Source: Glandiceps talaboti (taxonomy: Eukaryota > Hemichordata > Enteropneusta > Spengelidae). Taken from it: DNA of 64,000 nucleotides. This document shows positions 26,510 to 39,162 of the stretch, one piece after another. The number at the start of each line of letters is the position of its first letter. Positions within the stretch are counted from its first letter, which is position 1. The notes under the pieces were generated by a model. That model did not search any database. It had not been told where the DNA came from and saw nothing but the letters and a program-made list of their open reading frames with translations. The DNA lies in the NCBI RefSeq assembly GCF_964340395.1, contig NC_135550.1, forward strand, positions 8,129,864 to 8,193,863, read 5' to 3'. A program made the position numbers and the translations under genes.

Positions 26510-28065
26510 GTTTTGCTTCCGTTTTCCCCTATATAACGGTAACCTGTGGTACTACATGTGTTGTGCGCAATGCTACTCGCAATGACATAACCTATATTAC
26601 TAATGTAAAGCGCTTCAATATACAAAGGAAAGAGCACAGTTAACATCCAAGCTTTCAATGTTCTTAATCAAACTGTTTACCGTAGTCGCTGTAAACCTTA
26701 AGTGGGTTGAGAATCCAAACTCTAGTCACAGAGCTACAATTGATAACATTTCTAATCTACAGAACGACATTTACTGTTTTCTATCCGGGCAGCCTACCTT
26801 GGCAAATCAAAATAAAGTACCGGTATGTAGCGAGACTCCTAGTTCTCTAGTGTCCTAGCATATCATATCTCTGGCAGCATATATATTCCCTCGCTGACGT
26901 TGATGTGTACCTTCGGAGCACTACCATATGACTGCGTAGGTACGAGTTGTGACGAGCGGTTGCGACTTCATCACTCGGTGACGTAACAAATTATTTGAAT
27001 AAGGTAGCGAGAGCCCTTCTGGATAGAAGATAGGTAAATAAAAAGTAAATCATCTCGGGGATTATATAAATTACCCAACGTGGAATAATTTGATCATGAA
27101 AATAAAACTAAATCAATAAACTGCAACGGATTATGTGCACAATAGAGAATTATGTTGTATATCGACAATCAACACCCACATTCTCGACTACTGCACTGAC
27201 GAACTCAAATCATGTTAAGTTGCTATGGCAACCACCAAAATTAAGAATTGCGACAATAGCGCTGTGGGCGGGGAATGAGTGTCAACAACTCATTTACTTC
27301 TTCTTTCTTTTTTTTTAATTGGAATCCTTAGTATCAGCTGAAACTATTCAGTATAAAGTGTCTGTGAATATGAAAATAGGCATAGAATTAAACTTTAGAT
27401 TCAATTTCGAACCCGTAGTAAAACAGATTAATGGCGTCACGTGACCAGTTCGTCAAATCAGCTATTCAAAGCAGGTTGTGGAAGGTGCATGTGCTTGTTA
27501 GCAGTTCACAAATATCGACAGACCGTAAATTGGAAGCCGGCAATCAACTACGTATAATTACAGAATCACTTGGACTCGATAAGCGTTTGCGATATTGTCG
27601 TATTCTAATTACCTATCTCCCTTCCGTACTCAAGTATCAGGAACAAGTATAAGACGGACGTATTTCAATTATAACGACAGTTTACCGTCACGAACATTTA
27701 TTTTTTACTGAACATCGAGGTTTTAAAACAAAACAAAAATGGTTTGGTCTGATAACAGCTTATGTTAACAAACTACAATCTGCGCTGTCAATTACCGTAG
27801 TGTACTTGTGTGTGTATATATATATACACACAAAGTAACAACGTATACAGCCCGAAGCTATTTTATTTCGAATTTCCCCCATTATATCTGACCTGCAGAA
27901 TTTCTAAAGACTCGGTTATAATTGTTTTCTGTTCAATCATAAATTTGATCCAAATAGACGCCAATATTGTAAATCATTCTCTTTCGACCATTTGGGTTAT
28001 AAGACTAATATGGATAGAATCAATACATTTGTAAAGCTATGGAATAATATCACAACGGAGACGTG
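26510..28065. other. Intronic DNA, nothing recognised
   Basis: First intron segment upstream of the TM1 exon. A few short open frames lack splice context or recognisable domains. A palindromic TGTGTATATATATATACACA occurs at 27810-27832. Confidence 0.45.
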
Positions 28066-28066
28066 T

Positions 28067-28069
<3 letters not shown>

Positions 28070-28113
<44 letters not shown>
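28070..28113. repeat. (TTTC)n microsatellite
   Basis: About ten TTTC units. Confidence 0.95.
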
Positions 28114-28114
<1 letters not shown>

Positions 28115-28813
28115 ATTACCGTTACATTTTTAATTATGAGTCGTAACACAAATCACAAAACTTTCCATTATCAAAACGTAACCAATTAAAACTACCGTGT
28201 AAGTGACATCCGAACCTACCAGGCACGCTCGTCAACATGAAAGATGTAAAGTTATTTCAGAATTTAATTTGAGATTCAGTTATTTTTCCATTTGGCTAAC
28301 TACACCGATCTCTGATCGAATACTATATATACTTTCAACATCATTATCCTGATGTATAACAGCCACATCTCGTCTCAAAATGTACAATTCAAAAATTATT
28401 GAGATCGACAGTTCGTTCCCAATTCAATGTATACGAAGTCTATATCTAGTTTTTACTTCTGCCAGGCGTTAAAAAAAAACGCTACTTCAAGTCAGGCTTT
28501 AGGAATTTACTTCCTGTGAAAAGTGTGTTGATGCATTAACTTCTTGTACTCACGTTATGAAAAATCAGATGTAAAAGCATTCCTGTCACTTCGTTTTCGC
28601 AAAGAAAACATCATCTATTCCCAATATGCAATTTCCCACGTCACCTTACTTTAGGGGGTTTACATTTGTTCCAAAAGCAGGTAGGCCTGATGTACAAGGT
28701 CGATCAGCACTAACAATTTGCGAATCATGAGACAGAGGGGTTGGGACCGCTATAACGTGATCTTTAATACTTTATCATCATCATCGTTACCATTATTAGC
28801 ATACAATGGAAAC

Positions 28814-29196
28814 CAGTTAAAGTGAAATAAGTCGTCGTCCGGAGCGAGAAAAATCTTACTAACATTGCTACATTTTATCATCATGTCTAGCTCAACAAAA
28901 ATCTTGTCAAAATGCTACATCTTGCCGTAACTATAACATTGCTAGACCTTATCGTCTGAAAGGACAAAAAATTAAGGTATAATTGTTACATTTTAATCAA
29001 TTTCCATTGCCTGAAAAGTATACGTTGTTACAATTTATGTGATTTGGCGACACTCTTCTTAATTTTGTAGCAATGTTGGTCAGATTTTTGTCATGCCAGA
29101 CGATGAAATGAAACGGTACGGTGTTACTACTTCTGTCACGCTAGACGATAAAATGTAGCAATGTTAGTAAGATTGTGCTGACCCAGAAGTCAACTG
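28814..29196. mobile_element. MITE with CTTACTAACATTGCTACATTTT inverted ends
   Basis: AATCTTACTAACATTGCTAC then ATTTTATC at 28851-28879 is inverted at 29147-29173 as GATAAAATGTAGCAATG then TTAGTAAGATT; the arms extend through TCTAGC/GCTAGA. Outer boundaries (CAGTT...AACTG) are tentative. No coding capacity. Confidence 0.7.
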
Positions 29197-31092
29197 ACAG
29201 GAATTGCATCTGCAATTAAGATCGATGTCGGAAAAAAAATTGTGGCGATGTTATATTTTTATTAGAATGTATGCACATTGTATAGAGCCGGCTGAATCGA
29301 TTTAATTGAAGCAAAATGCAAATACTTAAAACTCAATATTTCAGCTCCCTAAGCAAATTGGCATTTTGACATTTTTTAATTTCACTAGTAGCTCTATTAT
29401 ACCGTATTGGCATTTATGTAGCCGTTTTCACTAATGATTTGGATCGACAAAGATGTACTAAACCTTCTTTTATTCCGTTGGTGATATAAAATAAGTCGAT
29501 ATATTGTTCAACTGTCAGTAGTAAAATTGTCGTGAAAGTTTAGCAAAATGAATTTACCGTTCGTGGTAATTTAAGTCATTATAACAAAAGTCCTACTATG
29601 AGTGAAAGATTAACACAACCAGGGGAAATTTTAATAACATGCATGTATTGTGTGCACTTGATTTAATATTTTATTCTTCTAAATTCTCCTAAAGTATATT
29701 TTCAGTTAATTAATGTTAGTTATTAAAGTCGTCTTTTTATGCGCGGAGTCAGTTATTTATTATATTGCACAGGTGTTGAGGCGTCGAGAGTTTCTAAGGC
29801 AAAAAAATTCAAGTTGAACCCGAGATTATAATTTTATGAAGCGTGCAGCTAGCTATGCCTATTCCACGCTGTGTTTCAAATTTCTCAATATTTTATACCT
29901 GCCGTCCTGTATTGTATCCATTGAAACAAGAATGCACAGTTCCTAGAGTGGAGTCGGGTTTCTCTAGGAGGTTTCTAATTTCGAACCATTTATCCTCTTC
30001 TCAATTCTCATTTTGTTTTGTTTCCACACCGATACGTCATCCATATTTTCATTGTTCACCGATTGAAGCAATTATCCTCTCTCATTTAAATTGAAAACTC
30101 CTCGGAACAGCTTTCCTTTAGCTGTGTGTTTATAATTCCGCGCGTTTATCCGTGATATTGATCAAATAGTCCAAAGGATTTTCTACCCTTGAGATGAGGT
30201 TTTTACCGTTAACTGTGTGGATAATTAACACACATACAAACACAAGTAATTAAAATGTGGCACAGCGTACTGCTTAGGGGGACTATAAAATTAATTATCA
30301 CATGCAATAAATTATATGTAATGAAAGAATAAGACGTGAATATTAAACAGGTACAGCCACACAGAATTAAAACTTTGTTTCACGTCCGGACATATGTACA
30401 ATTACCGATCGGAGGGGGGGGGGGGTCTTTTATATTCAAGTGCTATCAGAGAGAACCAATAGTTCACGGTGCAATGTCTTGTCTCAGATGTGAAGTGAAA
30501 ATGCTCCCGTAGGTTAGTTTCTCAAATAAAAGGCTGGAGATTATTATTCATAATGCTAATTATGCAAATGCAAACACACAATTTGCTACAAAAATGACTA
30601 TCACTTGTAGGGGAAGTTCAGCAGCTTCATTGTGTATTTTACATATGCAAAATATAATGACGTGTCAACTCCTCTGCAGACATAACGAAGAAAAACATAT
30701 AACCGTGTCGTATAAATATGCAAATGAGGCCCATCAATATGTATCAGCTTCACAAAACTACTATTCAGGTTTACACCAGAACACAAAAATATGAATACCA
30801 AATTTCCTTTCAACTGGGCCAGGAAGTTTTCATTTTCGATTTCATTATTCATGCAAAAAACAATACACATGGATTGCTACCCTTATGAAGTATAATACTG
30901 TTTCCATAAGTTTCGTTTCACATAAAACAAAGTAACAAATTCTTCATTGGATAAAACAAATCTAAATAAGTGATAAGGAAATTAGGTCATTGCTATGCAA
31001 CAGTACTTAGCTCAAAGGCTACCCATGCAGTTCTAGACTTCGCGGCCAATTTAATTTAATTTACTAGTAGTTCTTGTGATAATGTCGAACAA

Positions 31093-31094
<2 letters not shown>

Positions 31095-31189
<95 letters not shown>

Positions 31190-31216
31190 TAGACAGATAG
31201 ATAGATAGACAGATAG
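31095..31216. repeat. (GACA)n microsatellite with GATA edge
   Basis: Roughly 25 GACA units changing to mixed GATA/GACA at the right end. Confidence 0.95.
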
Positions 31217-32205
31217 TAATCATTGCATCTCTACGGTAGATTAAAATGAACTTACTATGAAGCCATCTCAGTGTACCTCCATTACATCACTAACAGATTT
31301 AATGGTCTGACTTTTAACCTTGCTATATCGAGTAATCCATCAACAATTTATTGGGAGACTAAAAAAGAGGCTGAGAATAATTACAGTCGTTCAGTCATGA
31401 TTTTTCCAATTTGATTTCCCACATAACTATATTAAATTGCTGCTACAAATTAAGACACCGTTATTAGTCCAGCTATGGGTACAACTGCGACAGTTCTTTT
31501 TTCTTCAAGAAACCAAAGATACATTCGCGAAAATTGTGTTATTGCTTAATATATAAACAAACACAATTGTGTACCTCTTTATTACTGGTCGATTTTATCC
31601 GTGTGTACTGCAGTGACAGGTTTAAATTTAGAGCGAATGCTTGGTTTTGAACCCGTCAGTGTGACTTACCTCGATACCCATATATGGTAGTGTCATTAAC
31701 TATTCAATATTGTGACACACGCTCGCGATCGGTCACTCTCTTTCAATCACTGCGCGTTTGCCATGTGTCTTTCACGGTGTGTAAAGGCAGAGTGTTCTAG
31801 TCAACGAAGCACAGACTTAGGGGATGTACCATAAAATATGCAAATTCAGTGCGTTGTTTAGCCGTTTCATATGCACAGCTAGACACACAAGTTTACCTAA
31901 AGGTGTACAATAGTCAGAATAGAGGTAAACCGTTATATGTAACATGACAGTTTCAAAAAATTGTCCAGTTGCAGTAAGTGCAGCTTTCAATGTCGAACTA
32001 TTTTTATGCAAATTGTAGCCTGTGTTTTAAATGTGTACTATAACAAAGTGTAACAAAGCGTTGACATTTAACCAAGACAGTTTGTATGATTAAACACACT
32101 ATTGACCGATAACTTTTGATTGATTGTAGCGTTCACGTGAGAGTGTTTAGCCAACAAATTATACTATTCCTCTATTCAAAGGATTGCGATGATTATGCGG
32201 GAACT

Positions 32206-32212
32206 GTTCTAT

Positions 32213-32243
<31 letters not shown>

Positions 32244-32297
32244 TTTGTTTGTTTGTTTGTTTGTTTGTTTGTTTGTTTGTTTATATATTTATTTATT
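32206..32297. repeat. (TTTA)n-(TTTG)n compound microsatellite
   Basis: TTTA block of about 38 bp followed directly by a TTTG block of similar length and a few TTTA/TATA units. Confidence 0.95.
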
Positions 32298-32827
32298 ACG
32301 TGTGTTTGTTTTGTTTGTTTATGTGTGTGTTATCGTTTTTGAACAAAAGGACCACATTTGAGTAACTAGTCGCAATACACACCCTTCTCTCTCCATAATA
32401 TAGAGAACACAGCGGTATAATATTATACCCATATATCACGGTTTTTTTTTCTTGAAAGAACTGACTTTGCCGTTGTCAGTGTTCTATCATTCTCACTAGT
32501 CTGATTGACATTTCCCACACTCGCTATCAACTAACAGTATGGAGGAGCTCGAGAGCGTGTTACTGTTGCGCAAAGAGGTCTGATTAGTTTAAATAAACAA
32601 TGACATATAGCATTTCGGAATCCATGTGTTTTAGCTCTAACCTATAGCTAGCTATCGACGCAATGGTGTCGACACTGCGGGGGCCGGGGGGGGGGGGCGA
32701 GCGAATTCAAAGGAAAGTATGTAAACTTATAGCAATATCTCAGTGTTTCACTTAGTAAGCTTAATAATATGTTTGTTTAAAAGGAACACACCTGAAATCA
32801 ATAGAATCGAGCTTGATTTGTATGTTC

Positions 32828-32908
32828 TGTATGTATGTATGTATGTATGTATGTATGTATGTATGTATGTATGTATGTATGTATGTATGTATGTATGTAT
32901 GTATGTGT
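32828..32908. repeat. (TATG)n microsatellite
   Basis: About 19 TATG units. Confidence 0.95.
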
Positions 32909-33279
32909 GTATGTACAGTATGACGCAAACCATAGACACTCGGGTCTATGCGCAAACTAAACAAACTAAACAATGTCGCCTGGAAGAGCTTTCCATTTTG
33001 TTTGGGTCACAACTAATGTTCAACAGTAACAAATTGTTCAATATTATCTGGTTTGTCGCTTCAAAACACACCGTAATTTGTCTTTGTGTATACAAAGTCT
33101 AGTTTCATTTTCGCGTTCAATGGTGCTATAAATTTACGGACAATTGCACGTTTTATCTCATGACGCTGTCGTTATTGCGGTGATAACAGAAAAGTACGTA
33201 AATGTGACTGTCTTTAATGAAGTGTATACCTGGCTGTCGTTTTTCGCACTTTATGTCTCAACACAACTACAATCGAAGC

Positions 33280-33616
33280 CAGTAAGGCTGAAACAGAACG
33301 CCCAAAAAATACGCGCCAAAAATCTTACTGATTAAACCAAACATTGCTACATTTTAGTGTAAAGCTCCACAACAATCTTTACCAACATTGCAACACTTTC
33401 TTTGTGTGAAGTCTAGAATACACCTAGCAGATCATATATACAATGTTACAATTTATATTTTTATCAGGCTTCTCTCAGTTGGATTCGGAAATGTACCTAA
33501 CACAATGAAAATGTAGCAATGATGTTTAGATTTTTGTCAAACAAGATGAAAAAATGTAGCAAAATTAGTAAGTTGTTTTTTGTCGAACCAAACGACATTC
33601 TCTTTCAGCCTTACTG
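33280..33616. mobile_element. MITE with CAGTAAGGCTGAAA terminal inverted repeats
   Basis: CAGTAAGGCTGAAACAGAACG at the left end is inverted as CATTCTCTTTCAGCCTTACTG at the right end (18 of 21 positions agree). Inner arms share ATTGCTACATTTT with the elements at 28.8 kb and 46.0 kb. A perfect 18-bp palindrome GAGTCAGTA/TACTGACTC lies at the right flank. Confidence 0.75.
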
Positions 33617-33639
33617 AGTCAGTAATACTGACTCAGACG

Positions 33640-36600
33640 CCATATGTAAAGCTGGCTGTTCAAGAGAGGGCATGTAAACACATTAACCTTTAACCCGCTG
33701 TGTTACAGTAACTTTTTCGATTTCAGTTTCCATTCACTAAAATATTAAATTCATCAATGACATCTGTACGTTGTACAAAGGTTTTCCTGTCTGATAGAGA
33801 ATAACCACAGCCTAAGATTCGTATTGCATTCTATATCGTTTTGGTCATGAAAACGAATATGCATCATGCACTGCAGGCAAGCTTTGAGAATGTATGCAAC
33901 ACCATTCGCACAATGCATTTGTAGATTGGTATTGTGATTAAGTAGTCCCTACATGTCTGTGACTGTGCGATTTAGGCAAGTTGTAAAGACTTTTGACTAA
34001 TCCTTAAGACACTAATGTGTCAATGTAGACTTTGAAAAGCCATTAGCCATTAGTTAACTGTATAAGGAGATGCAAGAACCCATCAATTCGTCCCTGAAAG
34101 CTGTTCTATCATGACCTTTGCTCTTCGAGAGAGGAGCGATTCAACCTTTATATAGAATTCGTATTTCTAACGTCATACTTTCTAACAAAAATAATGACAA
34201 TTTCGTTACAATTAAGCAAAATTAATGTCAATAGTCAGCTGTGTTTTAATGATAAAACTTTGTCATAAACTAAGAAACTGTAAATATGTGTGTTATTTGG
34301 GGGACTTTGTTTTAAACTGAACTACTCCCGTTGATTTATTTCAGTTTTGTTGAAATTGAAATTCAACTTGTTCTATATATAAATACAGACGTAAGATTAG
34401 TGCTTCACTCTGGGAAAAATACACAGCATAAAGCGTTCTTATGCGATTAAATGCCCAAACGATTTTGACCAATTAATCCGTTCATTAAAACACCAGAACT
34501 CTCTTCTTTTCATATTTCATGAACGTTTAGATGTCAAAACTTTGCTACAAATAACGTTAATATTCAGTGGACGTCCAATACGCATGTGAAGAAGACGTAC
34601 TTCTTTGATTTTTTTGTTTTTTTGTTTTAGTTGTTTCTGGGGTTTTTTTTTGACAAACACAATGCAGCGCGTAGTGATCACTATTAGATCGTAACCGGTG
34701 TCAAGTTCCGATCACCAAATGACCCCGTAGTTTTTTTTAAAGAGTCCTTATTAATACTGGCTTCCCCCCCCCCCCTTTTCTTTGTAGCGTGGGACCCCGA
34801 GGCGCGCATTCGACATAAAGTAGTAACGTATCAATGACGTAGAGTGTAATTGTAGGCGTCAAGAAAACTACATATATACGGAATAGTGTAGCTTGTTTTA
34901 CATTGAATTGAAATGATAAAAATATCGTGCAGCCGCAGAAATTTGCCCCTTTCACGCTTCGGTAGAGGCATATAGTATAGTTGCTCGCGAGGTCAACAAC
35001 ATATCGATGTGAAATTTGAAATTAGAATCAGACCTCGATATAATATATATATATATATAAGTACTCACAGATTCTATGATATAACACAGAACTGTGGAGA
35101 AACGGGATACTGTGTGACAGGTCAGTATTCGAACTGCGTCTGTATTTCTATCAAAAGGTTTAATTAACTTTCTATATTTGGTACGACCACAGGCTAACTT
35201 TGATTAGACAGAAACCGCCTCAAGACAAAAAAAATGACTTCTGAGCTCAGACTTGGGATAATTTATATTACCAGATTACAAATTACATATTACGGTCGAC
35301 CTGCAATTTTTCCTTGTGATCTTTCGACTAAACATTTCATACATCCACTTGCATGCTTACACTCTGTACGAGAACAGTAAATATACCTGTATTAAAACTT
35401 ACTTTACGTTCAATTACTTTCACCCAGAGACTTATCCTAAGGGAAAGCAAATGGGTATATGCCGACCAAATGGGAACCCCTTTCAAGTTCACGAAAAAAA
35501 TCCATAAACATGGGTCGACTTTTGATCTGAAAATTCCCTAATCATGGGGTCGATAACATTAATTTGAAACGTCTTTGTGCTTTAGAAATACCTTCACTGC
35601 ATCAGAATGTAGGTAATCCATTGGGTGAGTCATCGTCGTAAACCACAGCCTCTTTTACGGCACCGTCCAAAACGAACCGCCAACATCAACAGGGTGATTG
35701 TAACTGGAAATCCCTGACAATGGGTCTGTTTTTAAGATTATACATGGATAGATGTTCCGAAGTTCCGATGGGTCTGCACAACCCGTCTGAAAATTTCAGG
35801 ATTCCCCCCCCTCCCCCCCCCCCCCAGCTAGCCAAGCCATAGCTAAAGATAGTAATTTGAAGTGTCTTGGTTGACCGCTTACCTCTCTGACGTCACTTTA
35901 TTTACATCCATTTCACTTGGTGTTTTACAATAACTGAGGTCAATGATACGGTAAATGATTGTTGATACCGTAAACGATATTTTATCTTTTGCGTAATGCA
36001 TTATATAAGATCTTTAAGATGTTTACCCCCCCCCCCCCAGCCCATCTCATTCGTTTACTAACATGTGAGGTCACAACTGTTACAAAACTTACGAGAAATG
36101 GGAACGTGGTACAATGTCATAGGTGGGGCGGGGGGGAGGGGAGGGGGCGGGGTGAGACATCGGTGTACAATTTGGCACTCTTGCTTTGAGTAAAGTTACA
36201 TATTATGTGTATCGTGGTGCATTTGTTTTTTTGTTTTTTTAAAAGATTAATGTTTGTGTTTTGTTTTGCAAACTCCCTGAGTATCTAACATCATTCATTT
36301 TTTTAAAAAGCGTTATTGATACAAGGAACCCGACAATTCCTCTCCCCAGTGTCTTTTAACAATTAATGCCGTGTATTTATTGACAATTACTCGTTCGAAC
36401 ATACCGTGTGACTGTGTGTCCTTATCTTGTTCGAGGCACATGCAATACAAATACTTTCATTCAGCATTCCTTCTTTATACAGAGTAATTATTACAGCCTG
36501 AGTTGTCGTGGCCGAACCAGTCTGTTAACAATAAACCATCGGCTGAAACTCATAAATATAAATGTGTACCAAGTCGTCGGAAATTAATAGCATGTCAGCT

Positions 36601-36710
36601 GATCACGCCGGATCTTTGAAGGGAGAGATATCGTTTTCACATTATTTCTGAAATATTAACGCGAATTGACTACGCTATTGACTACACCTCCATCAAATCA
36701 GGAAATTGCA
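33640..36710. other. Intronic DNA with poly-G/C tracts, no gene seen
   Basis: Contains C/G homopolymers near 34765-34778, 35805-35825 and 36029-36040, a G-rich block 36122-36153, and an (AT)n stretch near 35040. No supported exon. Confidence 0.45.
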
Positions 36711-36717
36711 TACTTAC

Positions 36718-36744
36718 CGAGCTTTATTGGTACATTCGGATTTC
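36718..36744 (-). CDS. Probable 27-nt microexon of the TMEM196-like gene
   Basis: On the minus strand: acceptor TTTTCCGCTTTCAG, 27 nt, donor GTAAGT. In the frame that joins to the 26195-26403 exon it reads NPNVPIKL, then a Gly codon formed across the junction, then EPLIKPIYQYG. Both splice sites are near consensus and the phase fits (ends with one base; the next exon starts with two). No upstream exon with a start codon was identified. A second, weaker candidate cassette ends at a consensus donor at 31664-31669 and is also phase-compatible. Confidence 0.55.
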
Positions 36745-37436
36745 CTGAAAGCGGAAAATGATTCGTATTCAGAAAGTTTCATAATCCGAGCTGAGAGTAG
36801 GGCGTATATCAAATGGTATCAATATACCTTTTGTGAATAATGTTTGAATCACTATATAAACTTGACGCCAATAAATTTTATACCCAAATGTGTTCATTGT
36901 ATTTGTCACCTGTTGACAATGTTGGCGCTCTTCAGTTTGAATCGGCTCGCAGCGAAAAGTCAAATATAAATGGTGGGTTTGTGATAATTTAAAACAATAT
37001 TCACTGGCCCACCCCAACCCCTCAACCTCCCCCTCCCCCATGCCATAGTGTTTTGTTCATTCTAAACATACGATACTGACATTTACGTCATAATATTTTC
37101 GAAAAAACAACAACAACGGGTATATTATTTGCAAACAGTGTGGGATAACGGCTGACTGCCCTGGTAAACAGGGGTGACCGCTGATTGTCCTTATAAACAG
37201 GGGACGACAGCTGACAGTCCTGGTAACAATGTAATATGTTCAACTCTTTGACATACTTGCGATGACTATCAATGTATTTGAATAATTTCATAATACTGAG
37301 AACGTATTTTGTTGTACAGTGATGATATATCTGTCACGGTGTACGATATCAAATTAATATCTGGATTGTGGCGATATCAACGTAACACCGTAAAGTCCAT
37401 TGACATCGGTGCAGTACTGAAGGAAATGAAAGAAAA

Positions 37437-38215
37437 TTAAAACCAGAAAGCTTGCTGCACTGGATATATTATCTGTACAGAAAATGTATATGGAAAAAAA
37501 ACAGTAGCTGAAGTCTTACTAGTAGTATTATATTCACTGATATGTAGAGTCACTGAAGCACATTTGTATATTAAGTCCAATCCGATCTTCTTTAGCAACG
37601 GCCTTACCACTACACACTTCCACTTTTCCACGAATACACCTTGTTGCAGAGATACATTAATCAACCTAGTAATGTGTGGAACCACTCCTTTTAACACTTC
37701 GTTTAGGAATTTTGTTAGTACTATATCCAATTCACAATATTTTGTTGGCATTTTTTATGATTCTCTCAACTGTTTCCTCACTTACCGATGAAAATTGAGT
37801 GAAAGTACTAGTCGGAACTTCAATTCCCTGTAGGTTGGACGATATTTGCTCTTATTTGCGAGCGAGCGAGTCTCTAATTTTAAGTATTTTTTGGAGGAAA
37901 AAATCAGCAAACTCAGTGGCCAATTCTTTGTTTGTTTTCCCTTCAGGCATTGGATTGACATCTTTTTTACCAACTAAGTTGTTAACAATTTGGTACAGTT
38001 TCTTAGTATTTGCTCTTGACTCGCGTATCTTAGTACTTATAGATTCTCTTTTTTCAGCCTTGATCATGTATTGAAGAGAGTTTCTACACTTTTTGTAGGC
38101 AATCCATTGATGGGTCTGGCGATATTTTCTCCAAACCTCTTCTCTTCTTCGGACTACTTTCTTCTGATTCTTTATATCTTCATTGTACCAGATATGATGT
38201 TTCCGCTCAACAACA
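37437..38215 (-). pseudogene. CR1/jockey-type LINE fragment, EN-RT linker and RT start
   Basis: Minus-strand reading from about 38215: HIWYNEDIKNQKKVVRRREE, then the lysine-rich linker (IKAEKRESISTKIRESRANT; NKELATEFADFFLQKILKIR), a stop, FSSVSEETVERIIKNANK, a frameshift, then YCELDIVLTKFL ... VPHITRLINVSLQQGVF, EKWKCVVVRPLLKK. These are the hallmark steps leading into the reverse-transcriptase domain of CR1/Rex/jockey-like non-LTR elements. Stops and a frameshift show it is dead, and the catalytic YADD region is missing. Confidence 0.85.
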
Positions 38216-38224
38216 GTTGCTCTA

Positions 38225-38282
38225 TTAAGCCCGAAGGTGGCCGAACAAAGCCGAATGTCGATTGCGCCTTCGGCCGCATTTT
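38225..38282. repeat. GC-rich GGCCGAA palindromic block at LINE edge
   Basis: CCGAAGGTGGCCGAACAAAG and GCGCCTTCGGCCGCATT contain inverted CGAAGG/CCTTCG and GGCCGAA/TTCGGCC words. It stands out from its AT-rich surroundings and may be the end of another element; uncertain. Confidence 0.35.
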
Positions 38283-38825
38283 AATATCAATAGTATAGTC
38301 AGCTACTAAGGCTTAACGTTTCTTGAATGTTATCATTCCCATCCATTATCAATAGCATGAATATAGATATGAATATGAACATAGTATCAACAATTATACA
38401 CTGCCGGGTTGTCAATCAAAAATGGGATGAAAATGAAAAACAAATGGTGTAGTTTCCATGCATATCAGAGTATAGGCTGTGCCTCAGTATTATCCACCAA
38501 AACAAGAAATCAGGCCATGAAACATTGATCGCTAACCCAGCAACATTGACTTCGCTTCGCCATGACAATGGTAATCTTGATTATATGCATTAGTCGTCTG
38601 CATTATGGATTTTATTGGTCATTACAAGGAAATTAATCGACATGTTCTTATTACTCAAAGGAGATTATATACTAGTATGAGTTTCCAGGACGTTTTATCG
38701 AATAAAAAGTACACTGTTTCACTAATTTGCTCTAATAGGGAACTTGCAATCCAGACTGAGCATACTCAGATACAAAGGACTATGTAATACTAATTGATTA
38801 GCATTTATTATCACATTTCCCATCA

Positions 38826-38850
38826 TGCAACGTTCAACATGGCGGATTTG
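38826..38850 (+). promoter_or_regulatory. CAACATGGCGG (YY1-type) motif
   Basis: CATGCAACGTTCAACATGGC then GG: an AANATGGCGG-type core that could bind YY1 or act as a translation start (reading MADLQARYLS..., 22 codons then stop). No downstream gene is tied to it. Low confidence. Confidence 0.2.
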
Positions 38851-39162
38851 CAAGCTCGCTATTTGTCTGTTTTTTGCATCTGTGTCGTCGCTTTTCTAGA
38901 TCTTGGGTGTTAATCCACTACATGTATCTAAATCTTTTATATAAATCTGCTAAGTTGATCCTGGATATATAACTACTAAAATTTAGAATCTTAATCTCAA
39001 TCTTAATCTTGGTCTTGATCGTTACGTAACAAATATGTAGATTAGGTTTTTAGATATCAGGAATCATAGGATGAATAATCTCACGCATGGAGAATATCTC
39101 TCGAAGGGTATGGTTGTACTGGCTACCGTGGGCCATACAAGGCATATAACTGATTACGGCGA

